This document shows, one piece after another, positions 45,934 through 56,592 of a DNA stretch of 64,000 nucleotides. The stretch comes from Plumapathes pennacea. Lineage: Eukaryota > Cnidaria > Anthozoa > Antipatharia > Myriopathidae. Each line of letters starts with the position of its first letter. Within the stretch, counting starts at the first letter, position 1. Position numbers and translations under genes: made by a program. The stretch spans positions 13,534,184 through 13,598,183 of the forward strand of contig OZ038471.1 in the NCBI GenBank assembly GCA_964036295.1, in the 5' to 3' direction. Below the pieces are notes generated by a model, which did not search any database, was not told the DNA's origin, and saw only the letters and a program-made list of their open reading frames with translations.

Positions 45934-46341
45934 ATGGGTGATTTCATTGACAAAATCGGAAATTGGACTATCTTGGCAAAGCGCCAAATAGAGGAACAGC
46001 TCAATAACGGTTCAATTATCTCCAAACTGTCTAACCGTTCCAAGGCTTCTTTAAGAGCTTCATCTGTCTCTACGAGAGCCAGAGAAAGAGCCAAAGCAGC
46101 AGAATTAGTTGCCAGAGCCGCTATGCTAGAGAAAAAACAAGCTCTTCAAAATGAAACTGTAAGGCTTGAACTGCAGAAAGGGGTTGGAGTGGCTCAAGCT
46201 CGTGAGCGCGCATACGCTCAAGTGGAACAAGAACTGCACTTTAACGACGGGATGAATGAATATCTCGATGAACACAAAGTTACAGTCGCAGCAACCCACT
46301 TCTGCTTTATCAAAGGCTTTATCTGTCTCTCAACCAATTGA
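45934..46341 (+). pseudogene. BEL/Pao Gag-like coiled-coil fragment
   Basis: Residues about 30-105 form an Ala/Arg/Glu-rich coiled coil (ASSVSTRARERAKAAELVAR, later KKQALQNETVRLELQK), typical of the Gag region of cnidarian BEL/Pao elements. Two shorter frames just upstream (45715-45915 and 45452-45760) look like earlier Gag parts in other frames, which implies frameshifts. The true frame is lost after about 46260. Confidence 0.6.
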
Positions 46342-46796
46342 GCTACGGCCCCCAGTGAAGAGCGTGATTACAACCAGATTTTCACTGAAAGCAGGCAAAT
46401 TCCCTGTAACCGAACTTTTGAAGAACTGTACCCGGAAGGACAACCAAAGAAACTGATAAAGGGGTGTCTATTCATGGACCCCAAGAAGGGTTACCTGGAA
46501 GCAAAACAGCTGCTGGAAGAAAAGTACGGTGACACATAGAGGATCTCCAATGCTTACCTCAAGAAAGTAACTGGATGGCCGACCATCAAACTGGGAGATG
46601 ACGTTGCCCTTGATCGGTATTCAACTTTCCTAACCCAATGCCTTAGCCATGATGTCACTCTCTTTCTTTACGATCTTGGACCACCCGCAAAAATCGTCAA
46701 AACATGGTGAAGAAGCTCCCAATGCAGCTGCAGGATCATTAGTGCAGTGAAACCAATGGATCAGCCAATAACGGGCCCAGTATCTGACACGGAAAC

Positions 46797-46991
46797 TTGC
46801 AAGACGGAATGGACATGGCAAAGCTATCAATCCCCAGATCCTACAACAAGAGTGAAGGTCGCATGGTACAGCGCCAACGTCATGTGTTTGCTGATGCGTA
46901 TGAGACTGCCTTTAGCGCTGTAGCTTACCTAAGACTCCAGTCTGAAGACGGCATTCACCACTGCTCCTTTGTACTTGGAAAGGTGAAGTAG
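46797..46991 (+). pseudogene. BEL/Pao Pol fragment (A17-type region)
   Basis: The frame includes HVFADAYETAFSAVAYLRLQ and then HHCSFVLGK, a signature of the Pao Pol segment after the reverse transcriptase. It starts in mid-domain and ends at a premature stop, leaving about 60 codons. Confidence 0.75.
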
Positions 46992-47106
46992 AGATTAGAG
47001 ATTAGAGCTGCAAGCTGCGGTCCTGACAGTACGGATTGGCCAAACCACCCAGAGAGAGCTAGATATTTAGGCTAAGCAGATCACCTACTGGACAGATTTA
47101 ACTACC

Positions 47107-47451
47107 ATGCTCCAGTATACCAAGAGTGAGAAAGCCAGATTTCACACTTTTGTAGACAACGGGGTTGCTGAATTGAGAGAAGGATCGGATCCAAACAAGT
47201 GGAGGCATGCTCCTGGCTACCTAAACACTTCTGACGACTGTTCCAGGGGCTTATCTGCACAAGACCTAAGACAAGAAAGCCCATGGATCCAAGGACTGAG
47301 TTTCCTCTGGCAAGACGAAAGTCACTGGCCAGAACAAAAAATCTGCCGACCTCCTGATTACTATGACCCTGAAGTTGAAGTCGAGATGTGGTCCGCTTTC
47401 TCTTCCAAAGTGGACAACACCTTAATGGATCCAGAGAAAACCTCCTCGTGA
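47107..47451 (+). pseudogene. BEL/Pao Pol fragment before the integrase
   Basis: Contains FHTFVDNGVAELRE, WRHAPGYLNTSDDCSRGLSA and FLWQDESHWP, a block in the same order as in intact Pao Pol proteins between protease-like and integrase domains. It ends at a stop at 47449-47451; no integrase follows. Confidence 0.78.
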
Positions 47452-48078
47452 ATTAACCTACGTAGAGTGACCGCATGGATCAAGAGATTCACTGCTAAAT
47501 GCCAGAGAAAGCTGAAAAAGCAAGTGTCTAATCTCACTGCAGATATGAGGTGTCCTTCAAGGAGTTAGCCTCTGTTTTATCACTCATTTCTAAACCAGTA
47601 GGGCATGGCACCAGTGACACTCAGAAACGTCTTGGTGAAGTACTCAATATTGTCAAGAACATTCCATCATACGTAGCTTCAGAGTATATATACATGAAAA
47701 CTCCCTGCGTTCCAGTTGGTATTCCAGGAATTCACTCTCCGCATCTAATGTTGTGTCACCTAGCCAAGTCTCTGTGAAGATCAATACATCCAGTTGGAGT
47801 AGTAGCATTGGAGCTTGCACAGATTGGATTAGTTCTTGGAATGCGTGCATATAAATGCCCTGTGGTAACTGCTAGGCCAAGTTTGCTGATGCAACCTTCA
47901 ACAAGTTGCTGCTGTGCACTGAAGCAGCTCTTCTTGTAGTTTTGCAACAGGGTTTTGTTGCAATTCTTACTACGACCCATGTCAACAAAAGCAAAGACAC
48001 GTTCTTACCTTAGTCCAAGAGGTGTAAAGTGATAGTCACACCAGGACAACAAGGAGACAGCAGCAGGGTGAGAGGCAG

Positions 48079-48620
48079 TAACACGCCAGGGCGACAACCT
48101 AACACGCCAGGGCAACAACCTAACACGCCAGGGCGACAACCTGCAACATGCCAGGGCGACAACCAAACACGCCAGGGCGACAACCTAACACGCCAGGGCG
48201 ACAACCTAACACGCCAGGGCGACAACCTAACACGCCAGGGCGACAACCTAACACGCCAGGGCGACAACCAAACACGCCAGGGCGACAACCTAACATGCCA
48301 GGGCGACAACCAAACACGCCAGGGCGACAACCTAACACGCCAGGGCGACAACCTAACACGCCAGGGCGACAACCTAACACGCCAGGGCGACAACCTAACA
48401 CGCCAGGGCGACAACCTAACACGCCAGGGCGACAACCAAACACGCCAGGGCGACAACCTAACACGCCAGGGCGACAACCAAACACGCCAGGGCGACAACC
48501 AAACACGCCAGGGCGACAACCTAACAAGCCAGGGCGACAACCTTACATGCCAGGGCAACAACAAAACACGCCAGGGCGACAACCAAACACGCCAGGGTGA
48601 CAACCAAGCACGCCAGGATG
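48079..48620 (+). repeat. expanded 21-bp minisatellite 1
   Basis: About 25 nearly identical units containing ACGCCAGGGCGACAACC plus a variable CTAA/CAAA step. The left arm has only about seven diverged units. Several frames on both strands remain open because 21 is divisible by three and the unit has no stops. Confidence 0.95.
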
Positions 48621-48956
48621 ACAACCAACTGCCAACTGGACAACCTGATACGCCCAGTGTGTATACATTACAAAGCCAAGGAAGCATCCTACACGGCATC
48701 AAAACGCAGAACGCAAAGGCGACAATCAGACACGCCAGGGCGACAACCCCCCGCAGCTACCCAACACGCCTTACGACGGCAGGCAGGCACGAAATGGGGG
48801 AAGTAGGCACAAGACGAGAGGCGGTCGCAGCTATGCGCCGAGTATCGAGACGGTAGGCCTGCCACATAATGACAGAACATATACCACAGCAAGACGTGCC
48901 ATTCCTGCCCGCAGCAAGACAGCATAAAGGTTTCGAGAAGACAGAAGGTTATCAGT

Positions 48957-49480
48957 GCAAGACGGAAGGCGATCACTGCAAGACGGAAGGCGGTCGCAGC
49001 AAGACGGCAGGCGGTCGCAGCAAGACAGCAGGCGGTCGCAGCAAGACTGCAGGCGGTCGCAGCAAGACGGAAGGCGGTCGCAGCAAGACGGAAGGCGGTC
49101 GCAGCAAGACGGAAGGCGGTCGCGGCAAGACGGAAGGCGGTCGCGGCAAGACGGAAGACGGTCGCGGCAAGACGGAAGGCGGTCGCAGCAAGACGGCAGA
49201 CGGTCGCAGCAAGACGGAAGGCGGTCGCAGCAAGACAGCAGGCGGTCGCAGCAAGACGGAAGGCGGTCGCAGCAAGACGGCAGGCGGTCGCAGCAAGACG
49301 GAAGGCGGTCGCAGCAAGACGGAAGGCGGTTGCAGCAAGACGGCAGGCGGTCGCAGCAAGACGGTAGGCGGTCGCAGCAAGACGGCAGACGGTCGCAGCA
49401 AGACGGAAGGCGGTCGCAGCAAGACGGCAGGCGGTCGCAGCAAGACGGAAGGCGGTCGCAGCAAGACGGAAGGTGGTTAC
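48957..49480 (+). repeat. expanded 21-bp minisatellite 2
   Basis: About 25 units of GGTCGCAGCAAGACGG plus AAGGC or CAGGC. Units alternate between a few variants (GAAGG, GCAGG, GCAGA) in no simple order. It is the counterpart of 8.99-9.14 kb. The C/G-rich strand bias is strong. Confidence 0.95.
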
Positions 49481-50139
49481 ACAAAGGCTCCACAATCTTC
49501 TTGACTGCTTCTTGCTTGTTCCTGACGAAAGGAGAAACACCCTATTTTATGACAGTGGTCGTGCTAAGAATGCCAATGACATCCCAGTTGCAGAATGGCC
49601 TGTACAAGAACTTGAGGAAGAGCTGCCTCAGTGCACATCAGAAACCTGTTGTAAGTCCTGTCTGGCAACTTGGCCTACAGAAATTGTAACCAAGTTTCTT
49701 TTCCTGTAAGCATTGGACACAGCTCAACCAATTCGCCAAGGAGTCTGACCTCTAGCACATCTTTGAAATGCACACGATGCTCGCCAAAGCAACCATCCCC
49801 ATGGCAAGACAACCACCCTTTCACTGATGATGCAAGAAACACACCAGTTCGAGACTCGATCCTCTTCCTGACCACCATCATCCTACTTGAGACTACATCC
49901 TGGATTAGTAAGCCAACTACAAAACCTATCAGATAAGAGAGGCCTTTTCTTCATCTTGGAGCATTCCCTAGCTTGCATATTCGAGTCCTGTAACACATGT
50001 GCTTTCCTCCAGAACTTCCCAACTGCCTTCAACAATCATCCAAGGACCCAGCCACCATCATAGGCATTTATTTTGTTGCAAATTGCATCAGATTGTATCT
50101 AGCTGTTGCCACAGCACGTTTGAACCCATAACCAAGATA

Positions 50140-50172
50140 CCTCTTTCTGTAAGTAAGACTTACAGAAAGAGG
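50140..50172. repeat. perfect 15-bp palindrome at the Ngaro-element boundary
   Basis: CCTCTTTCTGTAAGT (50140-50154) and its exact complement (50158-50172) flank AAG. The first arm belongs to the duplicated host sequence (also at 8.30 kb); the second is at the inner edge of the retroelement. Confidence 0.8.
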
Positions 50173-50204
50173 ACAGACCTCACTTGAGCAGATCACCCCA
50201 ACTG

Positions 50205-51119
50205 CTAAGCCAGGTGATGAGAGAGGCCAGCCAAAGCTGATGCAGGAGTTCTGATGTAGAGCTGATAAGCACTGCTGGTCCACCTCCCCAGGGCTTGAAT
50301 GAGTTGATCCGGCACTCCACTGCATGCTCCGATGCGAAAGCTATGGCTAGAGAAGTTGCCTGGTACACCTGCAGCTGCCAGGATTTGACAAAGCCAGTTG
50401 GTGAGTAAGGTGCAAGTCAGAGGCCACCCGTCCTGCAGCAAGAACAAGGGGCCTGGGGCAATACCTCTGAGAGCTAGATAAGCCAACATGGCCTGAACAG
50501 CGCAAAGAGGTGTACCAAGGCCAATGTGAATAAAGCAGCCAACGCGGAACGGATCAGTCTTGGACGCCTTAATCTTAACTTGCAAGCAGGAAGGGTTAGA
50601 GTTGGAGTTCACAGCAATATCTGATACCTCAAGGTGAATGGAGGACTGGAAACTGGCGAGGTTGGGGACTGGAACTCTAAATATCTCAAGAAGCCAAAGA
50701 AGGCGAGTGTGCAGGCAGCCCAGAACATGCAGTGGTCAGGAAGAATCAGATCGAGGGAGTTGGCAACAATCCACATAATGGAGTCAGTCACAGGTAAACG
50801 TTCGTCGGCAGGAGAGCCTTGTTGACGCTTGATGCTACGAACCACCCTGGAGACGTAGACAGTTGGCTAGAGGATCGGGGAAGCCTTGTTCGATGTGTAG
50901 AGACCGTACAGCAGAAAGGTAGACCTTAATGGAGAAATGTTGGAGGGACTCGGCTAAGGAAGTTGCAAAACGGCAGAGGGTCCGCTCATCGGCTGGACAA
51001 GGAGAGCCACTGGTGTGAAGCCTGCCGGAATGAAGACAGAACTGGTGAAACCTGTCTTGGGCGGACATATAAGTTTGGCGAGTAGAAGGGGCCAGACCTT
51101 TGTAAGAAAATTCCAGCAC
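50205..51119 (-). pseudogene. tyrosine recombinase of the Ngaro-like element (frameshifted)
   Basis: Would integrate circular cDNA by strand exchange through a catalytic tyrosine. The N-terminal core-binding part (LAPSTRQTYMSAQDRFHQFC) starts at 51119. The catalytic part shows box A arginine in FFGFLRYLEF and, in the last segment, HSFRIGA (the HxxR motif), LGRW and the likely nucleophile in SSAYQLYIR. Frame shifts occur near 50.84 kb and near 50.64 kb, so three separate frames carry the domain. All visible catalytic residues remain, which suggests fairly recent decay. Phage integrases share the fold, but position after RNase H identifies the element. Confidence 0.82.
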
Positions 51120-51126
51120 CGCTGCT

Positions 51127-51681
51127 CTAGTTGGGAGAAGTCAGATCCTTGAGAAGCTGATGCAGAATTGGAACTGGAAACGGGTGTGCCTCAGGAGCTA
51201 AACGCCGGAATTCCTGCCAATTAAAACGAGAAAGGGCATCAGCAATTGAGTTCCGCATGCCAGGAATGTGTCGGGCTGTGAAGAAGTTGAAACAGGCTGA
51301 GGCCATAAGCAGACTACACATTAGATGCATCAGCTGGGGGACCTTGGAAGTCCTAGAGTTGAGGACCGACACGACAGCTGTGTTGTCAGAATGGAACAAA
51401 ATGTTCCTCTTAGCCCACCTTGGGCCCCACAGATGCGCTGCAATAACCACCGGGAAGAGTTCCTTGTAGGCAATAAACTTGTGCCATTGGATGGGCAACC
51501 ACGGACCAGAGAACCATTCTCCGCGGAAAAAGGCACCAAAGCCAAGGGAACTTGCTGTGTCAGAAGTGACCTCCAGATCTAAATCCGGGGTCAAGCCTGG
51601 ATAGAGCCAGAAGCTGACGCCGTTCCCCGAAGAGAGAAATTGAACCCACCACTGGAGGTCAAGGTGGAACTCCCAGCTCAA
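51127..51681 (-). pseudogene. RNase H domain of the Ngaro-like element
   Basis: A 184-codon frame with the acidic RNase H residues in context: SDTASSLGFGAFF (first Asp), KELFPVV (Glu), HSDNTAVV (Asp) and NSIADALSRF (last Asp). It removes the RNA strand during cDNA synthesis. The frame is intact over the domain but split from the reverse transcriptase upstream and the recombinase downstream. Confidence 0.82.
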
Positions 51682-51801
51682 CCGGATAGGATGATCAGGT
51701 TACCAGAAGCAGCAGAGCAGGTCAATCATGTGACGCAGGAAGGTTCAGCCAGGCCAGACCACTTTGGCCACAAAATGGAGGTGGCCGATCAAGGATTCGA
51801 G

Positions 51802-52455
51802 TTACCATCTGTCACACCAGCAGCGAGGAACCCACGAGAAGAGTAAATCTTGAAGGGCAAGTAGCTTCTCAGCTGGTAGGCGAGCTATCTGGTTGACTGA
51901 GTCAAGTTCGATGCCCAAAACAACCATACAAGTTGTGGGTCTCACACACTTAGTGGGATGCAGTGGCAGGCCCAGCCGACGACAAACGCTTAAGGCAGTG
52001 TCGAAATTGTGAGCACACTGTAGAGAATTAGGAGGGCCCACGCTGATGAAATCATCCAAGTAGTGAACGAGATCGGACACTGCGTAGGATCCATTCCACT
52101 AAGTACGCTACTGAGTTGAAGATGAACGGTGCTGAAGGCCAAACGGGAGCGTGAGATCGATGTAAAACTGGCCTTTCGATACTTCATTGGCCAGATAGGC
52201 ATCGACGACGGCCGGATGTTGAAGGGCAGACGGCTTGTTACATTTAGAGGAGCTAAGCGGAGAGGTTGCAAGGAAGCCCACCTTAAACCCATGCCTAAGC
52301 TCCTGGATTACGAAGGAAACTCGATCCTGGTCCGGGTGCTCACGCAGCTCCTGGGTGAAGAGGTCAGGGACGAGAGGGCTAACTAATTTGACTGGAGGAA
52401 GGGGAGGCCATGCTAGAAGGGGAAGTAAAAGTGAATTGGCAACCAGAACACACAC
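51802..52455 (-). pseudogene. reverse transcriptase of the Ngaro-like element (frameshifted)
   Basis: The N-terminal part (52455-52108) contains LREHPDQDRVSFVIQELRHG and FKVGF, a typical entry to DIRS/Ngaro polymerases. The second part (52080-51802) has the catalytic motif in VHYLDDFISVGP and the following LGLPLHPTKC and VLGIELDS. The frame breaks between the two parts (about 52.08-52.13 kb), so no continuous enzyme is encoded. Confidence 0.82.
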
Positions 52456-52559
52456 GCAGCAATGCAGCCAAGCAACTCAAGCAAAACTTAATGGAACTAA
52501 GAAGCAACCAAGGCAACAGCAACAGCAAAACTAGTGACTAGCAAGAAAACAGAAAAGAA

Positions 52560-53627
52560 TTAAAGTCCCTTCTTGGGATGCTTGGAGAGCTCCTTGGAGT
52601 CTGGGCCAGGCGACAAACCATGTTTGGCATCAGGCATGATGTCCAGATCGGGCGAATCAAAACAATCCTTGGCACGATGTAAGCCAGAACAAGAACTGCA
52701 TTTGTGGGTGAAGCGGCAGGAAGAATAAGGCGCAGAGCAACAACCACGGTTCCATGACCTGCAGACAGCAAGCGACAAGTTGTTACCCCAAGCTTCGCTA
52801 AGCTCCGCTAAGACGGGATACAGAACAGATCCAGGGCGAGGCACCCGCTGAATGGAAATTGAACAGCTGGACATCCATGCTTGACCAATCCTGCAGCTTC
52901 GTGGCGGCGGCATGCTGGCAAATGGCACAATCATAGGCCAACCAAACCCGACTGGCAAATTGCCAGTAAGTACGGAGGATTAGAAGCTTGTAGCTCGTTA
53001 AATCACGCCAGCGATGTTGGAAGTGAGAAAACAAGGACCTGAGAACGCTTCAATCCAAGACACAATGCCCTTGATGCGCCGGCGTTGTCTCTTGGGAGTG
53101 GAGGTGAGAATGGCATGCCTATCAAACAGCAGTTGAGGCTCGGGTTCAACTTCTGACAAATTCACCTAGAGAAGGTCGCTGAAATCCACGAATTTGCCTG
53201 CCACAGTTTGTGCCACCAGCTTTGCAGGTACAGAAGAGAAACTGGGACCAACGACAAAGGGTTGTTGAAAAATGGGTGGGGCCAAACTAGGAATGTGAGC
53301 AGAGGTAGCCACGTGGAACGGGTTTTGGACGAACGAAGACACAGAGTTGGACAACACAGCAATAGACAGAATGGCAAGGGAGTAAGTGTTCCCAATGAGG
53401 GCACAGCAACCGACCTACCTTGAACAGAAGGGGCGGAGGAAGCTTGTAGATTGAGACACTCCGGCTCCGTTGGAGAGGCCACCCCACGCCAAACAAGATG
53501 GAGCAACAACAGGCACACGAACAGGTGTGATCGAACTCACGATTGGTAAAACAGATGCCAATTGCGACAAGGCCGCAGGTCCAGCGGGTGGCAAATCGGC
53601 AGCTAACGCAACACGAACTGCAGCCAC
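52560..53627 (-). pseudogene. Gag-like region of the Ngaro-like element
   Basis: Pieces in shifting frames: IPSLAPPIFQQPFVVGPSFS and KLVAQTVAGKFVDFSDLL near 53.17-53.36 kb, a middle part near 52.8-53.0 kb, and a Cys/His cluster (SCRFTHKCSSCSGLHRAKDC) near 52.66 kb that resembles a nucleic-acid-binding knuckle. The order fits the Gag of cnidarian DIRS/Ngaro elements. At least two frame changes occur. Confidence 0.65.
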
Positions 53628-54180
53628 CAGAGGTGATGAACTCCGGCGAAGGACTAGGATCAGAGCGTGGCAGCGAAGGAGGAGCTGTCACCAGAGAAGA
53701 CAAAGTCGTGGTAGAGTCGAAGCACTCAACACCATGGCCAAAGAGTAAGCACTATCAAGACTATTACGAGTTTGACGCAACATCGCAAACTTAGAGCCAA
53801 GCAAGAGATCTGCAACGATCTGCAAGCAAACTGCAAATGCCACAAACCGCGCAAAGCCCCAGAATGCCACGGGGCACCCCCTGCTGCGGGGAACGACTGC
53901 TGACCAGCAATTGTCTCGAGGTTAACTTTGCCTAAATTACATTTAGCCACATTTAAAAGTGCATCAGTTTCCAGTGGCCAAGAACAGTGCTACAAACCAA
54001 GTTTCAATAATACATTATCTACCTATTTAGGAAATTTTGGAGGGAATTTTGTAATTTTGGGAAGACTTCAGAAAAGTGCTCTCTCATAAGAGAGACTGAC
54101 CCGGATCAACTGCTGTGACAAATTGCACAAGGTTCTAACAAATGGTCACACCGAAGATCTTCGAATAAGTGCCCCACTCT

Positions 54181-54225
54181 AATAGATGACCACCCCCCAC
54201 CCCCCCCCCCCCCCCCCCCCCCTCT
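54181..54225. repeat. poly-C tract
   Basis: A C run interrupted twice, matching the shorter poly-G tract near 7824-7835 in the inverted left arm. Confidence 0.85.
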
Positions 54226-54690
54226 TGGCCAAAATTTTAAATGAGTGCCTCCTCTCCTTTACAGACTTTGTCGTTTTTGCACTGATGGTAAATTAGCACC
54301 ATCGAAAATCAAAATCAATGTTTTATGCTTTAAAGTATGTCGCTATTAATAGATCTGTACGAACTGCTTTGTTGTTCATAAGCAAATGATACGCATTGCA
54401 AAAGTAAATGACTAGGGAAGATTTAATAAGGGCCTCCCCTCAAACAAGCTCGCCCTTTGGATAAGCATTCCTAACATAAATTTGCTGAGGCCCAGGATGC
54501 TTGTGGTATGACCAAATGGTAAAAAATCTAAAACACTTCACTTATCTTTCTTGAGCCATTTTTCATTTAGAAGTTGTGCCTCAGTAAGAACTGAAAAACA
54601 AAAAAAGAAGAGAGTTGCACATAACTTCTGGTGGAAGGCCAGAGGGCACAACTTGCGCTACACTACATTTGTGGCAGTGTCAATTGAGAA

Positions 54691-55237
54691 CGTTTTAGAA
54701 AAACATCAGCAAAAAAGTTGACACCTGAAAAATAAAAACACAGGCAAAGCAATAATTCTTTGTCAACCAAACTGATTAGACATCATTGCTTTCAGCAGCC
54801 AATATCTGTATTGTTTGCACAACTTATCATTTGGGATTTTTCTGCATAATATCGTAGCAGACCTGGAAATTTTGGCACTTTGGATTAAATCTATCTAATA
54901 AAAAAAGCAAGCTGTTCACACGTATGTGACAGACAGCAAATTAGGTTTTTGCCCAACGTAGTGCAGCAAACACCAAGTATAAAATATAAAATATAAAATT
55001 CAAAAGTGCCCTCCCATTTAAAAACGTTCATGTCCACAAATTAATGTAAAATAAAGTCTTTGAGAGAATAGGACTCACTGAGAACGTTTAGAGCACCTCT
55101 TTCAAAGACAAAGTAAATAACATCATACATGACTGTAGAATAACATATCAGAGCTTACAGTTTTCTGTTCAATACATTTCTACATTCATCTTCCACTTGA
55201 AGCCATCTCCAGCCAAATAATCCTTGTAAACTTTGAG
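54691..55237. other. gene-free stretch
   Basis: AT-rich, includes AAAATATAAAATATAAAAT near 54980. No gene or repeat recognised. Confidence 0.5.
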
Positions 55238-55447
55238 TCAAGTCCATGTGCCATGCCTCTTTTCCACTGTCCTGAAAGCTGCGTGGTATGAAAGCTCTGC
55301 GAGAAAAGAGAGAAATGTATTAAATAACCTGGAATGTTTCAAAGACAGGCATAAAGCTAAGCGTAAGTTCGTTTCATTCATTTGTATGTCACAAGTTTCA
55401 ACTTAGTAAGACTCACCAGAAAGCCTGACTTTCGCTCGCTCTGCCAT
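55238..55447 (-). CDS. two short exons of an unidentified gene
   Basis: ATG at 55447 in the context AAAAATGGCAGAGCG. Exon 1 (55447-55417) reads MAERAKVRLS and ends at a consensus donor (G|GTGAGT). The acceptor after a pyrimidine tract (TTTCTCTCTTTTCTCGCAG, 55315-55297) opens exon 2 in phase, reading LSYHAAFRTVEKRHGTWT before a TGA at 55238-55240. Joined length is only 29 codons, so it may be a decayed gene, a short upstream frame or a 5' part whose real splice pattern differs. I recognise no family. Confidence 0.3.
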
Positions 55448-56106
55448 TTTTGGTTTACAAATCTCTTCTCACAAACACATCCATCTTTGTTGGAGTCTTC
55501 TCACAAATGGCTTCTGTGCATGATGGAACAAAAGGTGTGAAAAATGCAGTCAAGCCAGTTTTGGCACACTTGTCAGTTGGATGCATGAACAAAGCAGCAT
55601 GGGATGCATGAACAAAAAGTGCACGAGGTTGGGTGGGGTTTTTTGGGTTATAAGTAAACGGCCACCGCCATATAACTAAAAAATAGATATCTAAAAAGTA
55701 CATGTGCCTACTGCTCTAAAGCAGGGAGGTTACTGAGTAGGCATGAGAGCGAAACCTGATAACTTATATGTAAATTAGTGGAAAACAGTTTAAAACACAC
55801 TAAAAAAAGTCGAAATATCATGGCTTTTGTGCCCCTTGTACAAACAAGTTTATTACTTCACACTGTCCTGTTGTCACAGCCTGCAGATCATAAGGACATG
55901 ACTCAATTGCTAATTTATCAAGGATTATGCCATCTTATTTTTTATTCATCATCGTCGGTATAGAGAAGCTTGTCAATTTATAAGAGATAATATCATTTAA
56001 ATATTATTTCAAAAGCAGCCTCTATTTTGTGTTCAACGTGAGCAACTTCAAAATATGTAAACTAACATCAAGTCAATATGAGTATATTTATTTATAATTT
56101 GAATAC

Positions 56107-56585
56107 CTGTGCAGTTGCGTCGCCGCCCGAGTCGCCGTCTGTACTCTTCACGTTGACATTGTGAACGGCAATCATCTTGTCCTTGTTGTTTAAATCATGT
56201 AGATCAGATATTTCTACATATTCGTTCCAATCGCTCTCGAATCTTTGAAAATATATTCGCCGAGCTTTTGTATATTGATTTAGGTCCTCAAGAGACTTGA
56301 AATGCTGGACTTCAACCACTTGGCGTCTGTCACCAAGCTGTAAAAGGATCTGCAACGCCAGATAAACATTCTGTGTTTTTATTTTGAATATATGCATTCC
56401 ACATGGCTACTCGAGCAAACAAAATATTAAAATATGCACCTATTGCAAGAATGAAAACACAAATATGCAAACAATCACGTTCTTATTGCTGCAGTGCACC
56501 AAACTATGACTCGACAGAACACGGATGGTTTAATTTCAGGCCAATAACTCAAGGATTTTACCTTCTTCGTTTCCTCCGTCGCCAT
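56107..56585 (-). CDS. 5' exons of a gene with a ubiquitin-like/PB1-like N-terminus
   Basis: Exon 1 (56585-56562) codes MATEETKK and ends at a GT donor (GTAAAATC). Exon 2 (56349-56107) follows the acceptor TGGCGTTGCAG, stays in phase, and ends at CAG|GTATTC. The 89 residues read ILLQLGDRRQVVEVQHF, then LEDLNQYTKARRIYFQRF, then WNEYVEISDLHDLNNKDKM. The pattern of two strands, a helix, a FQ-x-F strand, an acidic YVEISDLHDL turn and a KDKM-AV strand is what a beta-grasp (PB1- or ubiquitin-like) domain would show; this is inference from pattern, not a family match. Linker VKSTDGDSGGDATAQ closes the exon. Later exons were not found down to 54.7 kb. A foldback repeat lies immediately upstream of the ATG. 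Confidence 0.55.
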
Positions 56586-56592
56586 GTTTCAT

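Larger units (their letters stand above)
45452..47560 (+). mobile_element. BEL/Pao retrotransposon remnant, internally deleted
   Basis: Ordered pieces of one element on the plus strand: Gag-like coiled coil (45.93-46.23 kb), a Pao-type Pol segment (46.80-46.99 kb) and a later Pol segment (47.11-47.45 kb). Most of the reverse transcriptase and the integrase core are gone, and stops and frameshifts separate the pieces. The remnant interrupts the right arm; the left arm shows the empty arrangement near 10.23-10.26 kb. No LTR pair was recognised. Confidence 0.75.
50173..53955 (-). mobile_element. Ngaro/DIRS-type tyrosine-recombinase retrotransposon (degenerate)
   Basis: Minus-strand order is Gag-like, reverse transcriptase, RNase H, tyrosine recombinase. 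That order, with no methyltransferase seen, fits the Ngaro branch of DIRS elements better than DIRS-1. Each domain is interrupted by frameshifts. The element lies in the right arm of the inverted duplication only. The split direct repeats expected at Ngaro ends were not recognised. Confidence 0.8.
44730..54690 (-). repeat. right arm of the large inverted duplication
   Basis: Inverted copy of 7.39-10.83 kb. It starts with GGAGTGGTGCACGG (complement of the 10.81 kb end) and ends at CTACACTACATTTGTGG near 54670. It is about 10 kb because of a BEL/Pao remnant (about 45.29-47.55 kb), a Ngaro-like element (about 50.17-53.95 kb) and two expanded minisatellites. The remaining 1:1 alignable sequence is roughly 3.3 kb. 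Confidence 0.85.

Noticed and set aside
48079-49480. CRISPR-like appearance of regular short repeats
   Set aside because: There are no unique spacers; units are directly tandem. The setting is eukaryotic and no cas genes are present.
48029-49689. Long open frames (up to 283 codons) on both strands across the minisatellites
   Set aside because: A 21-bp unit without stops leaves several frames open at once. The products are pure heptad repeats in competing frames, so length alone is no evidence.
50205-51119. Phage-type integrase suggesting bacterial or viral DNA
   Set aside because: It follows reverse transcriptase and RNase H in one element, which is the arrangement of Ngaro/DIRS retrotransposons.
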